From positions 1-64,000 of the forward strand of contig CAAGCO010000008.1 in NCBI GenBank assembly GCA_900768345.1: 64,000 nucleotides of DNA, written 5' to 3'. Below are positions 8,131 through 16,615 of the stretch, piece by piece; positions within the stretch are counted from its first letter, which is position 1; each line of letters begins with the position of its first letter. The notes under the pieces are model-generated. The model did not search any database, was not told the origin of the DNA, and saw only the letters and a program-made list of their open reading frames with translations. Source of the DNA: Bacilli bacterium (GTDB lineage Bacteria > Bacillota_I > Bacilli_A > RF39 > UBA660). The position numbers and the translations under genes are program-made.

Positions 8131-10446
8131 CTAATCCCCCGGTTTAGTAGTCATAAGTTTGTATAGTCTAGTGTTCTTTGGGAATTTATTAACAAAAGGA
8201 ACAAGACTACTACCATATCTAATAAGTCCACATCCTGCATCAGAGTTAGTTATATAAGACATTTGTAATTTAGAAATATTAAGCAAATCTCCTAATTCTT
8301 TTCTATCAGATGATGCTTGGTTTAACATTACTATAAACTCACTGTTAGATAACATTGTAGTAGCATCTACTGATGACAATAAATATTGCACATTTTGAGT
8401 AATTGCAGTTGGATAAGCATTTCTTTTTCTAAATTGCCTCCAAGCACTATTAAAGAATGTTGCCGAATATTCATTTTCAAATAATACATGAATCTCATCT
8501 ATAAAAATATGTGTTCTTTTACCTTTCTTAAAGTTATCTGATACTCTATTTATCATTGCATCTGTTATAACTAATAATCCCATTGTTTTTAATTGTTTAC
8601 CAAGTTTATAAATATCATAACTTACTATTCTGCTACTTATATTTACATTAGTCTCGTGAGCAAACACATCTAAACTACCATTAGTAAACATTTCAAGAGT
8701 TAAAGCAAGTTCTCCAGCTTCTTTTTCTGGCTGTTCTAATAGTTTTTCTCTTAATGTCATAAGAGTTGGAGTAATTCCAGTTTTATGGTATTCATCATAA
8801 GTTAATTGAGTACATCTATCTATTATAGATTTTTCTTTTGGACCTAATCCAGTTTTGTCTAATTGTTCAAACAATGAAAGAACAAACTCTGATTTATCAA
8901 TAACAGGATTAAGTCCATCTCCATACCCCTCTACCATATCCATTGGATTTATATGGTCTTTGCTACTTGCTGATACTTCTATTACTTCCCCACCAAGTGC
9001 TTTGACAAGTGCTGAATACTCCCCTTCTGGGTCACAAATCATAATATCATCATCCGTTGAAAGTGCTAAAAATACTATAAGTTCTTTGGCACTAAAACTT
9101 TTACCACTACCGGGTACTCCAAGTAAAAATGATGATTGATTTTGTAAGTTTGCTTTATTTACCATTATTAAATTATGACTAATTGCATTTTCTCCATAAT
9201 ATATTCCACCTTTATCCATAATTTCTTGTACTCTAAATGGCATTAGAGAAGATAAACTTTCAGTTGTAAGTGTTCTTAATATTTTAATATTTCTAACACC
9301 AATAGGAAGTGCTGTATTTAGTCCATCCATTTGTTGATAAGTTAAAGGTGCTATTTGACATAAATGTTTTCTTCCAGTAATAAGTATAGTTTCGGTATCT
9401 GCATCTAATTGTTCTTTTGTATCAGCAGTAATAACAAGAGTTAAATTAGCAAACATCATTCTTTGATCTCTTGTTGTTAAATCATCTAAAAACTCTTTGC
9501 TTTCTTTTCTTTGTTGCTCTAAATCATAAGGAATAACTGCACTAAAATTATTATTAGCATTTTGTTTTCTTTGCCAATTAGTAATATTAGTTTCTACTCC
9601 AAGCAATCTATTTTCTACTTCTTTAACTGCCTCATCAGTAGGTATTGGTATAATATCAATACTCATCATCATATTAGAGTTCATATCTGTAAGTTCTGAA
9701 ATCATAGAGTCTTTTATATAACTTGCATATTCTTTTAGAAATAAAACTCTGCCATATTTTTTACCCATTTCAAAATAATCTTTTTTAAATGAAAATCCAT
9801 CAGGGCATATATAATCTTTAAAGTTATGTCCTTTTCTCATAAAATCTTTTATATCTAAATTATAATTTACTTCTTCTCCTATTCTATAAAAGTCATGTAA
9901 TATTCTTAACTTTTCTGTTGCATCAAGTTCTATACATTTACTACCTAGTTTTGCTAAATGAGATACTATATCAGTTGATACTCTTCTAAAATAATTTCTT
10001 GCATCTTCTATACTTTTCTTAAATACTGAAATAGTTAAATATATTTCTCTTACCATTCCATTGCTATTTACTGCTTTATCAAGTAGCATTTGATTATATT
10101 CTTGTCTATAAATATCTAGTCCATCTTCTTTAAATGGTAATAGTATTTCTTTTTCAAAGTCTTTTTTATTTATTCTTCTTAAAGCTATCGTTATTTTAGT
10201 TGTTGCTCCACTATCAAAAGAGTTAAGCAATTCTCCATATTCTAAAAACATTGCCTCTTTATCTTCTTTTGATGCTACTGCATAGTTTATATCGGTAAAC
10301 TTAAATGTTTGCGAATATTTATTCTTACCAACTAAAAATATTCCATCAGTCCACACTCTTTGAATAGGTATTACTTGTTGTATAGACTTTGGAATATTGA
10401 AGTTATCTTTTTCTTGTTTCTTTAAATTATTGATTGATTTTATCAT
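8131..10446 (-). CDS. virB4: VirB4-type conjugation ATPase
   Basis: A 771-residue ATPase that energises the type IV secretion channel from the cytoplasmic face. The Walker A motif GVPGSGKSFSAKE is at about residue 445, Walker B with the acidic pair (THIFIDEIHVLF) at about 650, and the C-terminal part has the VirB4/TraE hallmarks such as AWRQFRKRNAYPTAITQN. The length fits the family (about 780). It overlaps prgI by 20 bp and is followed by the CHAP gene, the usual PrgI-VirB4-hydrolase order of Tn1549-like ICEs. The start is ATG behind GAGGAG inside the prgI reading frame. Confidence 0.93.
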   Translation of the reverse strand: MIKSINNLKKQEKDNFNIPKSIQQVIPIQRVWTDGIFLVGKNKYSQTFKFTDINYAVASKEDKEAMFLEYGELLNSFDSGATTKITIALRRINKKDFEKEILLPFKEDGLDIYRQEYNQMLLDKAVNSNGMVREIYLTISVFKKSIEDARNYFRRVSTDIVSHLAKLGSKCIELDATEKLRILHDFYRIGEEVNYNLDIKDFMRKGHNFKDYICPDGFSFKKDYFEMGKKYGRVLFLKEYASYIKDSMISELTDMNSNMMMSIDIIPIPTDEAVKEVENRLLGVETNITNWQRKQNANNNFSAVIPYDLEQQRKESKEFLDDLTTRDQRMMFANLTLVITADTKEQLDADTETILITGRKHLCQIAPLTYQQMDGLNTALPIGVRNIKILRTLTTESLSSLMPFRVQEIMDKGGIYYGENAISHNLIMVNKANLQNQSSFLLGVPGSGKSFSAKELIVFLALSTDDDIMICDPEGEYSALVKALGGEVIEVSASSKDHINPMDMVEGYGDGLNPVIDKSEFVLSLFEQLDKTGLGPKEKSIIDRCTQLTYDEYHKTGITPTLMTLREKLLEQPEKEAGELALTLEMFTNGSLDVFAHETNVNISSRIVSYDIYKLGKQLKTMGLLVITDAMINRVSDNFKKGKRTHIFIDEIHVLFENEYSATFFNSAWRQFRKRNAYPTAITQNVQYLLSSVDATTMLSNSEFIVMLNQASSDRKELGDLLNISKLQMSYITNSDAGCGLIRYGSSLVPFVNKFPKNTRLYKLMTTKPGD

Positions 10447-10804
10447 CTCTATTAAACTCCTCTCTTTCTTTATTTTCTATAATGTTTTTAGTCATTTCAT
10501 AGTACATATCTTCAGATACAAACTTTAATTTTTTAGGTATAAGTATTTCTGATTTTATCCATGTTATAACAAAATCTTCTAAATTCATTCCGTTATATTT
10601 AAAAAAGCCAATACCGGCAAAAGGTATGACTCCTATAATACAAATCCATGATGTTATTTCTTTATTAAAAATAGGACTAAATATAAAATATAGTCCTACT
10701 GCTACCAAGCAACCACATATTGAACATATAAATTGCCTTATTGATAATCCAAAAAATAAATGTTCTGTGTAATTTCTTATTTCTCTATTTATCTTTACTT
10801 CCAA
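10427..10804 (-). CDS. prgI: PrgI-family inner-membrane protein (VirB3-like)
   Basis: A 125-residue protein with two adjacent hydrophobic segments at about residues 25-45 and 50-67, separated by a short loop, and charged tails. This is the PrgI/VirB3 layout, and it sits next to VirB4 as expected. The hallmark N-terminus (INREIRNYTEHLFFGLSIRQ) matches PrgI proteins. The reading frame begins with a TTG at 10804, with AAAGGGGAAG at proper spacing, so this looks like a genuine TTG start. It overlaps virB4 by 20 bp, suggesting translational coupling. It probably docks VirB4 to the membrane channel. Confidence 0.85.
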   Translation of the reverse strand: MEVKINREIRNYTEHLFFGLSIRQFICSICGCLVAVGLYFIFSPIFNKEITSWICIIGVIPFAGIGFFKYNGMNLEDFVITWIKSEILIPKKLKFVSEDMYYEMTKNIIENKEREEFNRDDKINQ

Positions 10805-10806
10805 TT

Positions 10807-11073
10807 TTATCTTCCCCTTTCATCTTTCTTTTTTGAAGAATTACGACTTAATTCTTTATTTTCTAAAATGTCAAAACTATCAACACCATAAACAAGTGAT
10901 AAAGTTCCACCATTATCCCATTTCATTCCAATTTGTCCCTCATCATCTACATACTCTACTGTTCCACAAGTACCTCTAGGAACTGAATAATTATCATCCA
11001 TATAATTTAGTCTAATTCGTGTACCTACTGGATATTTATTTTTAATCATTTTAACCTTTCTTCTGTTTTCCAT
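10807..11073 (-). CDS. DUF4314-family small protein
   Basis: An 88-residue protein with the compact beta-fold pattern of DUF4314: PVGTRIRLNYMDD, then GTCGTVEYVDDEGQIGMKWDNG, then SLVYGVDSFDIL. The family is common in Firmicute conjugative elements, where it often neighbours conjugation or helicase genes; its role is unknown. The start at 11073 has AAAGGAGCAGG upstream. It is the last of five small genes interposed between the VirB6-like gene and prgI. Confidence 0.75.
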   Translation of the reverse strand: MENRRKVKMIKNKYPVGTRIRLNYMDDNYSVPRGTCGTVEYVDDEGQIGMKWDNGGTLSLVYGVDSFDILENKELSRNSSKKKDERGR

Positions 11074-11075
11074 AT

Positions 11076-11525
11076 TTACCTGCTCCTTTCTATGTTTTTA
11101 ATTAGTCTTGTGTGATTATCATAAAAGGAAGATACATAGTTTGCTATATCTTCCTTAATGTTTTTGTATCCTATATAAACATTACTTTTCTCTTCTTCTG
11201 TTTTAGCATGAAGTGATTTAGTGAATATCTCATCTTCTTTATTTCTTAATTTTATAAACTCTTTATCTTTCCATAATAAATTAGCAATATAATTTAATCT
11301 TCTTAAAGTATTATTACTACCATTTAATACTTCTACAGTACCCTCTAATAGTAAGTTTGTTATAAAGAACTTTTCAAAATCCTGCTCTCCTTTTTCTTGA
11401 TATAATCTGGTAAGTCCTTTATTTTCTTCTCTGTCATAATTCTTAGGACAAACATTATTACTACATTGTCTTGTATAAACCTTACCATCCTTATAAACCA
11501 TACTCTTAAACAATTCTCTACTCAT
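11076..11525 (-). CDS. Hypothetical ICE protein, 149 residues
   Basis: A helical, soluble protein of mixed charge with two cysteines near the N-terminus (RQCSNNVCPKNYDR) that could bind a metal or form a disulfide, and helical segments such as NNTLRRLNYIANLLWKDKEF. No signal peptide or membrane segment. It starts behind GAGAGGTAG and ends 2 bp before the DUF4314 gene. I recognise no family. It belongs to a five-gene block of small proteins inside the conjugation operon. Confidence 0.65.
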   Translation of the reverse strand: MSRELFKSMVYKDGKVYTRQCSNNVCPKNYDREENKGLTRLYQEKGEQDFEKFFITNLLLEGTVEVLNGSNNTLRRLNYIANLLWKDKEFIKLRNKEDEIFTKSLHAKTEEEKSNVYIGYKNIKEDIANYVSSFYDNHTRLIKNIERSR

Positions 11526-11528
11526 ATA

Positions 11529-12050
11529 CTACCTCTCATAGTCCTTATAGTTTTTAACATTATAAGTATCAGTTATATAATCTTTGATATTTTTTCTTAT
11601 ATTGTCATTTGATAATGACACTTGTTCTAAATAATCTCCATTTCTATAATCTTTATTATTTTTATAAATCATAACTATACTTTCTTTAGGATTATCATAG
11701 TTATAATCATCTACTGTGCAAATATAGTTACCAACTATATATATGTCTTTTGTTTTACCTATAAACTCTTCATATTCTTTCTTTATTGTTTTCATATTAC
11801 TTTTTAACCATTTCTCTAACATTTCATAAGTAGAATACTTTGTATCTTGATATTCATCACTTTTAATAAACTTTCTTGATAAGTAATCACTAAAATCATA
11901 ATTAACATCACATTCTGGATATATAGAGTCTTTATAAAAATTATTAAGAAGATCATAACCTAAAACGAAGTTTAAATATTGTATTTCATTTTCTTCATTA
12001 AAAGTATCTTTATCAATAATTACTTCATTGTCCTTTATCTCGTATTGCAT
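11529..12050 (-). CDS. Hypothetical acidic ICE protein, 173 residues
   Basis: A soluble, acidic protein very rich in Asp, Glu, Tyr and Asn (for example YPECDVNYDFSDYLSRKF), without membrane segments. Its start overlaps the end of the preceding 93-residue gene by 16 bp, with AAGAGGAGTG upstream, suggesting coupled translation. Its composition resembles that of the neighbouring 303-residue protein. I recognise no family; such acidic small proteins in conjugative elements are sometimes DNA-mimic anti-defence proteins, but that is speculation. Confidence 0.6.
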   Translation of the reverse strand: MQYEIKDNEVIIDKDTFNEENEIQYLNFVLGYDLLNNFYKDSIYPECDVNYDFSDYLSRKFIKSDEYQDTKYSTYEMLEKWLKSNMKTIKKEYEEFIGKTKDIYIVGNYICTVDDYNYDNPKESIVMIYKNNKDYRNGDYLEQVSLSNDNIRKNIKDYITDTYNVKNYKDYER

Positions 12051-12316
12051 AATTTATCACTCCTCTTCTTATGAGAAAAAGTATCAGCAAGATTTCTACC
12101 TGCTAATACTTTCTTAAAATCTTCCATAGCTTTACCTAGATTTTTATCATAGTAATAACCATATCCCCAAGTCATTTTATTATTTTCAATTTCATAATTG
12201 AATGCAATTATATATTCAACAGTCTTTTTGTATTGCCTTTCTACAAGTGCAACCGGTATATCATTTCTATAACCTATATCTACTACAAACATTCCATTAT
12301 CTAATTTTCTATTCAT
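12035..12316 (-). CDS. Hypothetical ICE protein, 93 residues
   Basis: A small beta/alpha protein with no signal peptide, containing GMFVVDIGYRNDIPVALVER and a Trp/Tyr-rich middle (MTWGYGYYYDKNLGKAM). Its second half is helical. It starts behind AAGGAGCG and overlaps the following gene by 16 bp. No family recognised. The pattern of strands followed by a final helix resembles small DpnD/YodL-like or DUF-type ICE proteins, but the match is not good enough to name. Confidence 0.55.
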   Translation of the reverse strand: MNRKLDNGMFVVDIGYRNDIPVALVERQYKKTVEYIIAFNYEIENNKMTWGYGYYYDKNLGKAMEDFKKVLAGRNLADTFSHKKRSDKLCNTR

Positions 12317-12320
12317 TTAA

Positions 12321-13232
12321 TTATCGCTCCTTATCTTTATTCTTATTTTTTTCTAATTTTCTATCATCATTAAATCTAGTTTCTAAATCTCCCCAACCTA
12401 TAATTTTGTAATCATAATCATTTATTGTAATAACATCTTCTAAATGATATTTTTTTATATCTGCTTTTAATTTTTCAATGTCTTTTTCATTAAAGTTTGT
12501 ATAATAATTATTCCAATCATCTTTTGAAATATAACATATTGAAGCATTTGACTCACAAACATTATCATAGACTTTTTGCAAAAGTTTAGAACATTTAGAT
12601 ATCTTTGGTAATTCTAGATATTTATCAAAATCTTCGTGAATTAAATCTTCCACATTTTCTATATCTTCATCATAACTAGCAATAATGTATGCTTTAGCTT
12701 TTCCATTTTCATAAAGAATTGCACTACATCTTAAATCGCCATAATCAGTTTCCCAATAATCAAAAGTTTTAACATACTTTTCTTTATAGTATTTCATTAT
12801 ATCTGGTGTATCTAGTCCTGTTTTAATATCCAGATATTCTTTAGTAATATTATTATCTTTACAATATTGTAAGTATTCTTGGACTCCATTTTTATATTCA
12901 ATATCTGTTGGATATAATTCATCTATTGAGTTCCAAATAGAATAATGAACATTATCAGTCATATACCCTATTTTTAAACCATCCTCTAAATAGTTATATA
13001 TATAATAGTCAAAGTTATAATCCCACTCTGGTACTTGTGTATAACCACCATTTTCATTTTTAGTATTTGGAGTAAATTCTATTGCTTCATCATAACCATC
13101 ACTTGCCAAAACATAAGTATCATTAGTTTTAGGATTAAATAAAATATAATCAATATGTTTATTTTGATGTTCTATATTTTCTTTTATAAACAATTCAATA
13201 TTATTCTTTACTTTTAATATTCTATAATTCAT
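12321..13232 (-). CDS. Hypothetical acidic ICE protein, 303 residues
   Basis: A soluble, strongly acidic protein dense in Asp, Glu, Tyr and Asn, with no membrane segments. Recognisable stretches include YILFNPKTNDTYVLASDGYD and HEDFDKYLELPKISKCSKLL, but I cannot assign a domain. The end is lysine-rich (RKLEKNKNKDKER). It starts behind AAGGAGGCACT, 9 bp after the VirB6-like gene, and is followed by four more small unknowns before prgI. Its position between two channel genes suggests a role in or cargo of the transfer operon. Confidence 0.6.
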   Translation of the reverse strand: MNYRILKVKNNIELFIKENIEHQNKHIDYILFNPKTNDTYVLASDGYDEAIEFTPNTKNENGGYTQVPEWDYNFDYYIYNYLEDGLKIGYMTDNVHYSIWNSIDELYPTDIEYKNGVQEYLQYCKDNNITKEYLDIKTGLDTPDIMKYYKEKYVKTFDYWETDYGDLRCSAILYENGKAKAYIIASYDEDIENVEDLIHEDFDKYLELPKISKCSKLLQKVYDNVCESNASICYISKDDWNNYYTNFNEKDIEKLKADIKKYHLEDVITINDYDYKIIGWGDLETRFNDDRKLEKNKNKDKER

Positions 13233-13241
13233 AGTGCCTCC

Positions 13242-14090
13242 TTATAATCCCATCATTTCTCTTACAACTCTATCACTCATCTTAATTGTTCCAACTAAAA
13301 CTAGCATATTAAAAATAAGTTCTCCTATATACTTCCACACTTGAGTTACAGCAGCTGCATTTGTATCAACTACTGGTGGACTAGATGCAAATAATGAAAA
13401 AATAATACAAGACAATACTATTATTGCTCCCTCTAAACATACTGCAGTAAATGATTTAAGAAAACTTGCACATATTCTTTGTGTAGGTTCTCCTGCTGCT
13501 GTTGACAAAGGTATAGGTGCAATAGCAGTATATAAATATAATTTAAAAAATCTACCATACACAGTAAGTATCATTATAAACGATAATACTGTTACGAATA
13601 ATCCTCCTATCAAAGTTACTGCCCATAATGGAATAGACTCAAAAAAACCACAACTTTCTACTGCCTTAACTATTTCCTGCGGGAGTATTGTTTTAGACAC
13701 AGTACCAAAACCTGCCGACTTCATTATTGTTGACATCACACCTTGTACTATTTTAAAAATAGATAGCATTAAATCTAATCCATAAGTAACTATTCCTTTT
13801 GCAATCGCAAATCTTACAAATAATTTAATTGCGTGTTCTGGCTTTTTAACATCAGCAAGTGAACTACAAGTCTTAACAACACCTACAACAAAGAATAATA
13901 CAAGTAGTGCTAATCCTATTGCTTGTACTGCTCCATTTATTTTAAGTATTACTTGCCATATTGTTCCACCTTTAAATGTTTCAGGGGACTGTGTAATTAT
14001 TTGCCATATTTCAGTTAACTTGCTATTCCAAGTATCTATGGCATTTTCTAGGTTGTTTACTACCCAATTACCACTGGCTAATATTAACAT
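13242..14090 (-). CDS. VirB6/TrbL-like polytopic channel protein
   Basis: A 282-residue membrane protein with five or six hydrophobic segments, among them IGLALLVLFFVVGVVKTC near residue 60, AVTLIGGLFVTVLSFIMILT near 160 and CLEGAIIVLSCIIFSLFAS near 220. Proteins of this type replace VirB6 in Tn1549-like elements and form part of the inner-membrane channel. The small conserved C-terminus (IKMSDRVVREMMGL) is typical. The start at 14090 has TAGGAGGTGG upstream. It follows the Maff2-type gene after a 55-bp spacer that contains a strong hairpin. Confidence 0.8.
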   Translation of the reverse strand: MLILASGNWVVNNLENAIDTWNSKLTEIWQIITQSPETFKGGTIWQVILKINGAVQAIGLALLVLFFVVGVVKTCSSLADVKKPEHAIKLFVRFAIAKGIVTYGLDLMLSIFKIVQGVMSTIMKSAGFGTVSKTILPQEIVKAVESCGFFESIPLWAVTLIGGLFVTVLSFIMILTVYGRFFKLYLYTAIAPIPLSTAAGEPTQRICASFLKSFTAVCLEGAIIVLSCIIFSLFASSPPVVDTNAAAVTQVWKYIGELIFNMLVLVGTIKMSDRVVREMMGL

Positions 14091-14116
14091 TTTTCCACCT
14101 CCTATTAAAGTAAAAG

Positions 14117-14138
14117 GGGTAGAAATTATTTTCTACCC
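14117..14138 (-). terminator. Strong hairpin between the Maff2-type and VirB6-like genes
   Basis: A perfect 9-bp stem GGGTAGAAA/TTTCTACCC with a four-base loop. On the minus strand it is followed by CCTTTTACTTT, a weak T tract. It may be a partial terminator that lowers expression downstream, or a stabiliser of the upstream mRNA end; the short pilin-like product upstream may be needed in excess. Confidence 0.55.
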
Positions 14139-14145
14139 ATACCTT

Positions 14146-14475
14146 TTAACCAGCAATTCTTGTTAGTATAGCTTTAGCACACATAACAATTATTCCACCT
14201 ACACAAAACAAAGCACCATTAACTCTTTGTGATGGATCATGATTAGTAAAGGATAATCCGATTTGAACAACTCCATATCCTGCAATAATTCCACCAACTA
14301 CCTTTGTTAGTTGGAATATAAAGTCTGATAAATTATTTACAACTGCTATTGGGTCATCAGCTGCAAAAACATTTGGAGTAAACATACTTAAACTGCTTAT
14401 TCCAATTAATGCTAATACATAAATCTTATATCCTTTTTTAATTCTCTTTTCTATGCTTTTATTTTTGTTCTTCAT
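14146..14475 (-). CDS. Maff2-family small membrane protein (pilin/VirB2-like position)
   Basis: A 109-residue protein: basic N-terminus, hydrophobic signal-like segment ending in PNVFA before ADD (about residue 38), then two further hydrophobic segments (LTKVVGGIIAGYGVVQIG and ALFCVGGIIVMCAKAIL) separated by a short polar turn (NHDPSQRVN). This is the Maff2/TrbC-like layout found beside VirD4 and VirB6 in Tn1549-like ICEs. I chose the ATG at 14475 because AAAGGAA lies nine bases upstream of it; a second ATG three codons earlier abuts that site. It overlaps the end of virD4 by 17 bp. Confidence 0.8.
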   Translation of the reverse strand: MKNKNKSIEKRIKKGYKIYVLALIGISSLSMFTPNVFAADDPIAVVNNLSDFIFQLTKVVGGIIAGYGVVQIGLSFTNHDPSQRVNGALFCVGGIIVMCAKAILTRIAG

Positions 14476-16285
14476 TTTTATCATTTCCTTTCTTTTTATT
14501 TAAATAACTTTCCATATCTTCACTGGATATTACTTCATAATTGTTTGCTACTACTTCTATATCTTTAAAATCATAACTTGGAATATCATAATCAACTGTT
14601 ATAGTTGCAATAGCATTATCTACTTTTCCATGCTCGTATGATGGAGCATGGCCATCAGCAGTAAGACTTATATTAGGATGCTTTAAAATATCATACTTTA
14701 AATCCTTTATAGGTCTTTCTCCTCTAATAAATAAAATTGCATATTTATTATCCAACATTCTAACTTCATCTGGTGTCATCAAATCTCTACCAGTTTGTTG
14801 ATAATTTGTTGAATAATTACCATTTCTACCATGTGATTTACCATAAGTGTTTAAATCTAAATTTTCTTTGCCCATAAGTTCACTCACATACTTATGAGTG
14901 CTTTGTTCATTGCCACCTAGATACAAAAACTCATCACAATTACCTAAAATACTCTCCCATTGTTTTTCAAAAAGTGCCTTAATTTGAGCTATATTCTGCA
15001 CTATTATAGACACTGAAACCTGCCTTGACCTCATGACTGCCAAAATTTTTTCAAAGTCATCCGGAAGACTAACATTTGGAAATTCATCCATTACAAAATG
15101 AACTGGAACAGGCAAACTTCCTCCGTATTTATGATCTGCCAAATAAAATAATTGTTGAAATAATTGAGTGTATAAAATACTTACTATAAAATTAAATGAT
15201 GTGTCGTTATCAGGTATTAAAGCAAATAATGCTGTTTTCTTCTCTCCTAAACTTGGCAAATCTAATTCATCTGTCATAGTAAGCATTGCTAGACTTCTTA
15301 AATTAAACTTTTCTAATCTTGATGCTAATGTTATTTGAATTGATTTTAGTGTTTTAGCACTTCCAGAGTGATAATCTTTGTAGTATTTCAAAGCAATATG
15401 TTCTGGATTCTTTTCTTCTAATCTTTCAAATAATAAATCAAGTGGAGATGAATACATATCATCTTCTTCTTTAACATCTCCTGCTCTTAACATTTCCATT
15501 ACCATAGTGAAGTTTTGCTCTTCTTCTGGTGCTTCATACCATAAATAAAATATTAGTGATAGTAAAAGCATTGATGCAGCTGTATCCCAAAATGGATCAT
15601 TACTTTGACTTCCTTTTGGTGTTGTTGATTTAAAAAGATTGGTTACTAGTCTTTGAACATCATTATCACTTTTTAAATATACAAACGGATTATAACAATG
15701 ACTTTTATCCATATTGATTAAATCCAAGACTTTAACTTCATAACCTTTTTGTTCCAGTAGATAACCAGTATCTCTTAATATTTCTCCTTTTGGATCTAAT
15801 GTTACGAAAGAGCAATTACACTGCATTATATTAGGTTTTGCATAAAATCTAGTTTTACCAGCTCCACTTCCACCACATACTAATACATTTAAGTTTCTTC
15901 TATGTTTCTTACCATCAAGTCCTATTTCAACATTTCTAGTTAGTATCTTGTTGTTATTGCTATTTTTTTCTTGATACTTCTTGCAGATATTTTTTGCACT
16001 TCCCCATTTAGCACTTCCATATTCTTCATTTCTTCTATAATTTTTTCTTGTGGAAAAGTATAGAACTATTCCACCAATATATATAAGTAATAAAAAAAGA
16101 ACAGTATTCAAACTATTCTCACATATCTTAATATTAAATGGATTATTAAATATTTGATTGTTGTTTTTTATTATACTTGATATTCCATCATTAGAATAAG
16201 GTGCTACTAAAAGTGCAATCCATATAATAGGAATAATGCCTATAATTGATAAGATTATTATTTGTCTTTTTTTATCTTCTTCCAT
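14459..16285 (-). CDS. virD4: VirD4-type coupling protein
   Basis: A 608-residue type IV coupling ATPase that brings the relaxase-DNA complex to the channel. Two N-terminal membrane segments (about residues 8-27 and 60-78) are followed by YGSAKWGSAKNI, a signature of the TraG/VirD4 group. Walker A is VCGGSGAGKTRFYAKP at about 138 and Walker B is HFVMDEFPNVSLP at about 398. The usual length is about 600. It overlaps the 113-residue gene upstream by 14 bp and the Maff2-type gene downstream by 17 bp, so the three are coupled. Confidence 0.93.
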   Translation of the reverse strand: MEEDKKRQIIILSIIGIIPIIWIALLVAPYSNDGISSIIKNNNQIFNNPFNIKICENSLNTVLFLLLIYIGGIVLYFSTRKNYRRNEEYGSAKWGSAKNICKKYQEKNSNNNKILTRNVEIGLDGKKHRRNLNVLVCGGSGAGKTRFYAKPNIMQCNCSFVTLDPKGEILRDTGYLLEQKGYEVKVLDLINMDKSHCYNPFVYLKSDNDVQRLVTNLFKSTTPKGSQSNDPFWDTAASMLLLSLIFYLWYEAPEEEQNFTMVMEMLRAGDVKEEDDMYSSPLDLLFERLEEKNPEHIALKYYKDYHSGSAKTLKSIQITLASRLEKFNLRSLAMLTMTDELDLPSLGEKKTALFALIPDNDTSFNFIVSILYTQLFQQLFYLADHKYGGSLPVPVHFVMDEFPNVSLPDDFEKILAVMRSRQVSVSIIVQNIAQIKALFEKQWESILGNCDEFLYLGGNEQSTHKYVSELMGKENLDLNTYGKSHGRNGNYSTNYQQTGRDLMTPDEVRMLDNKYAILFIRGERPIKDLKYDILKHPNISLTADGHAPSYEHGKVDNAIATITVDYDIPSYDFKDIEVVANNYEVISSEDMESYLNKKKGNDKNEEQK

Positions 16286-16613
16286 TATCTCTCGTAACTA
16301 TCCTTGAAAGGACTTTTTTTTTACTAACTTTTTCACTATCATCTAATAATCTTAACAAAAGCTCATTTACTTCACTTCTTGACTCATTCATACTTTTTAA
16401 TTTATATCTATAATTATTTAAGGCATTTATAATTATACCTATTTCGTACTTATCCATATCCATTTTTTCGTATTCAGATAATTTAATAATTATTTCATCA
16501 ACAGACTCTGTGGATCTTTCTTGCTTTGATAAATAGTTTCTTAACAAATTGAGTGATTTTATGATTAAATTACTTTCTAATATTGTAAATTCATACTTTA
16601 TTGTATATTTCAT
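16272..16613 (-). CDS. Hypothetical helical ICE protein, 113 residues
   Basis: A short, charged, mostly helical protein (KSLNLLRNYLSKQERSTES, then VNELLLRLLDDSEKVSKKK) without membrane segments. It lies between the ArdC-like gene and virD4, overlapping the latter by 14 bp, with AAAGGTAATT before its ATG. This slot in Tn1549-like elements is usually filled by a small, poorly conserved protein. No function can be given. Confidence 0.6.
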   Translation of the reverse strand: MKYTIKYEFTILESNLIIKSLNLLRNYLSKQERSTESVDEIIIKLSEYEKMDMDKYEIGIIINALNNYRYKLKSMNESRSEVNELLLRLLDDSEKVSKKKVLSRIVTRDNGRR

Positions 16614-16615
16614 AA

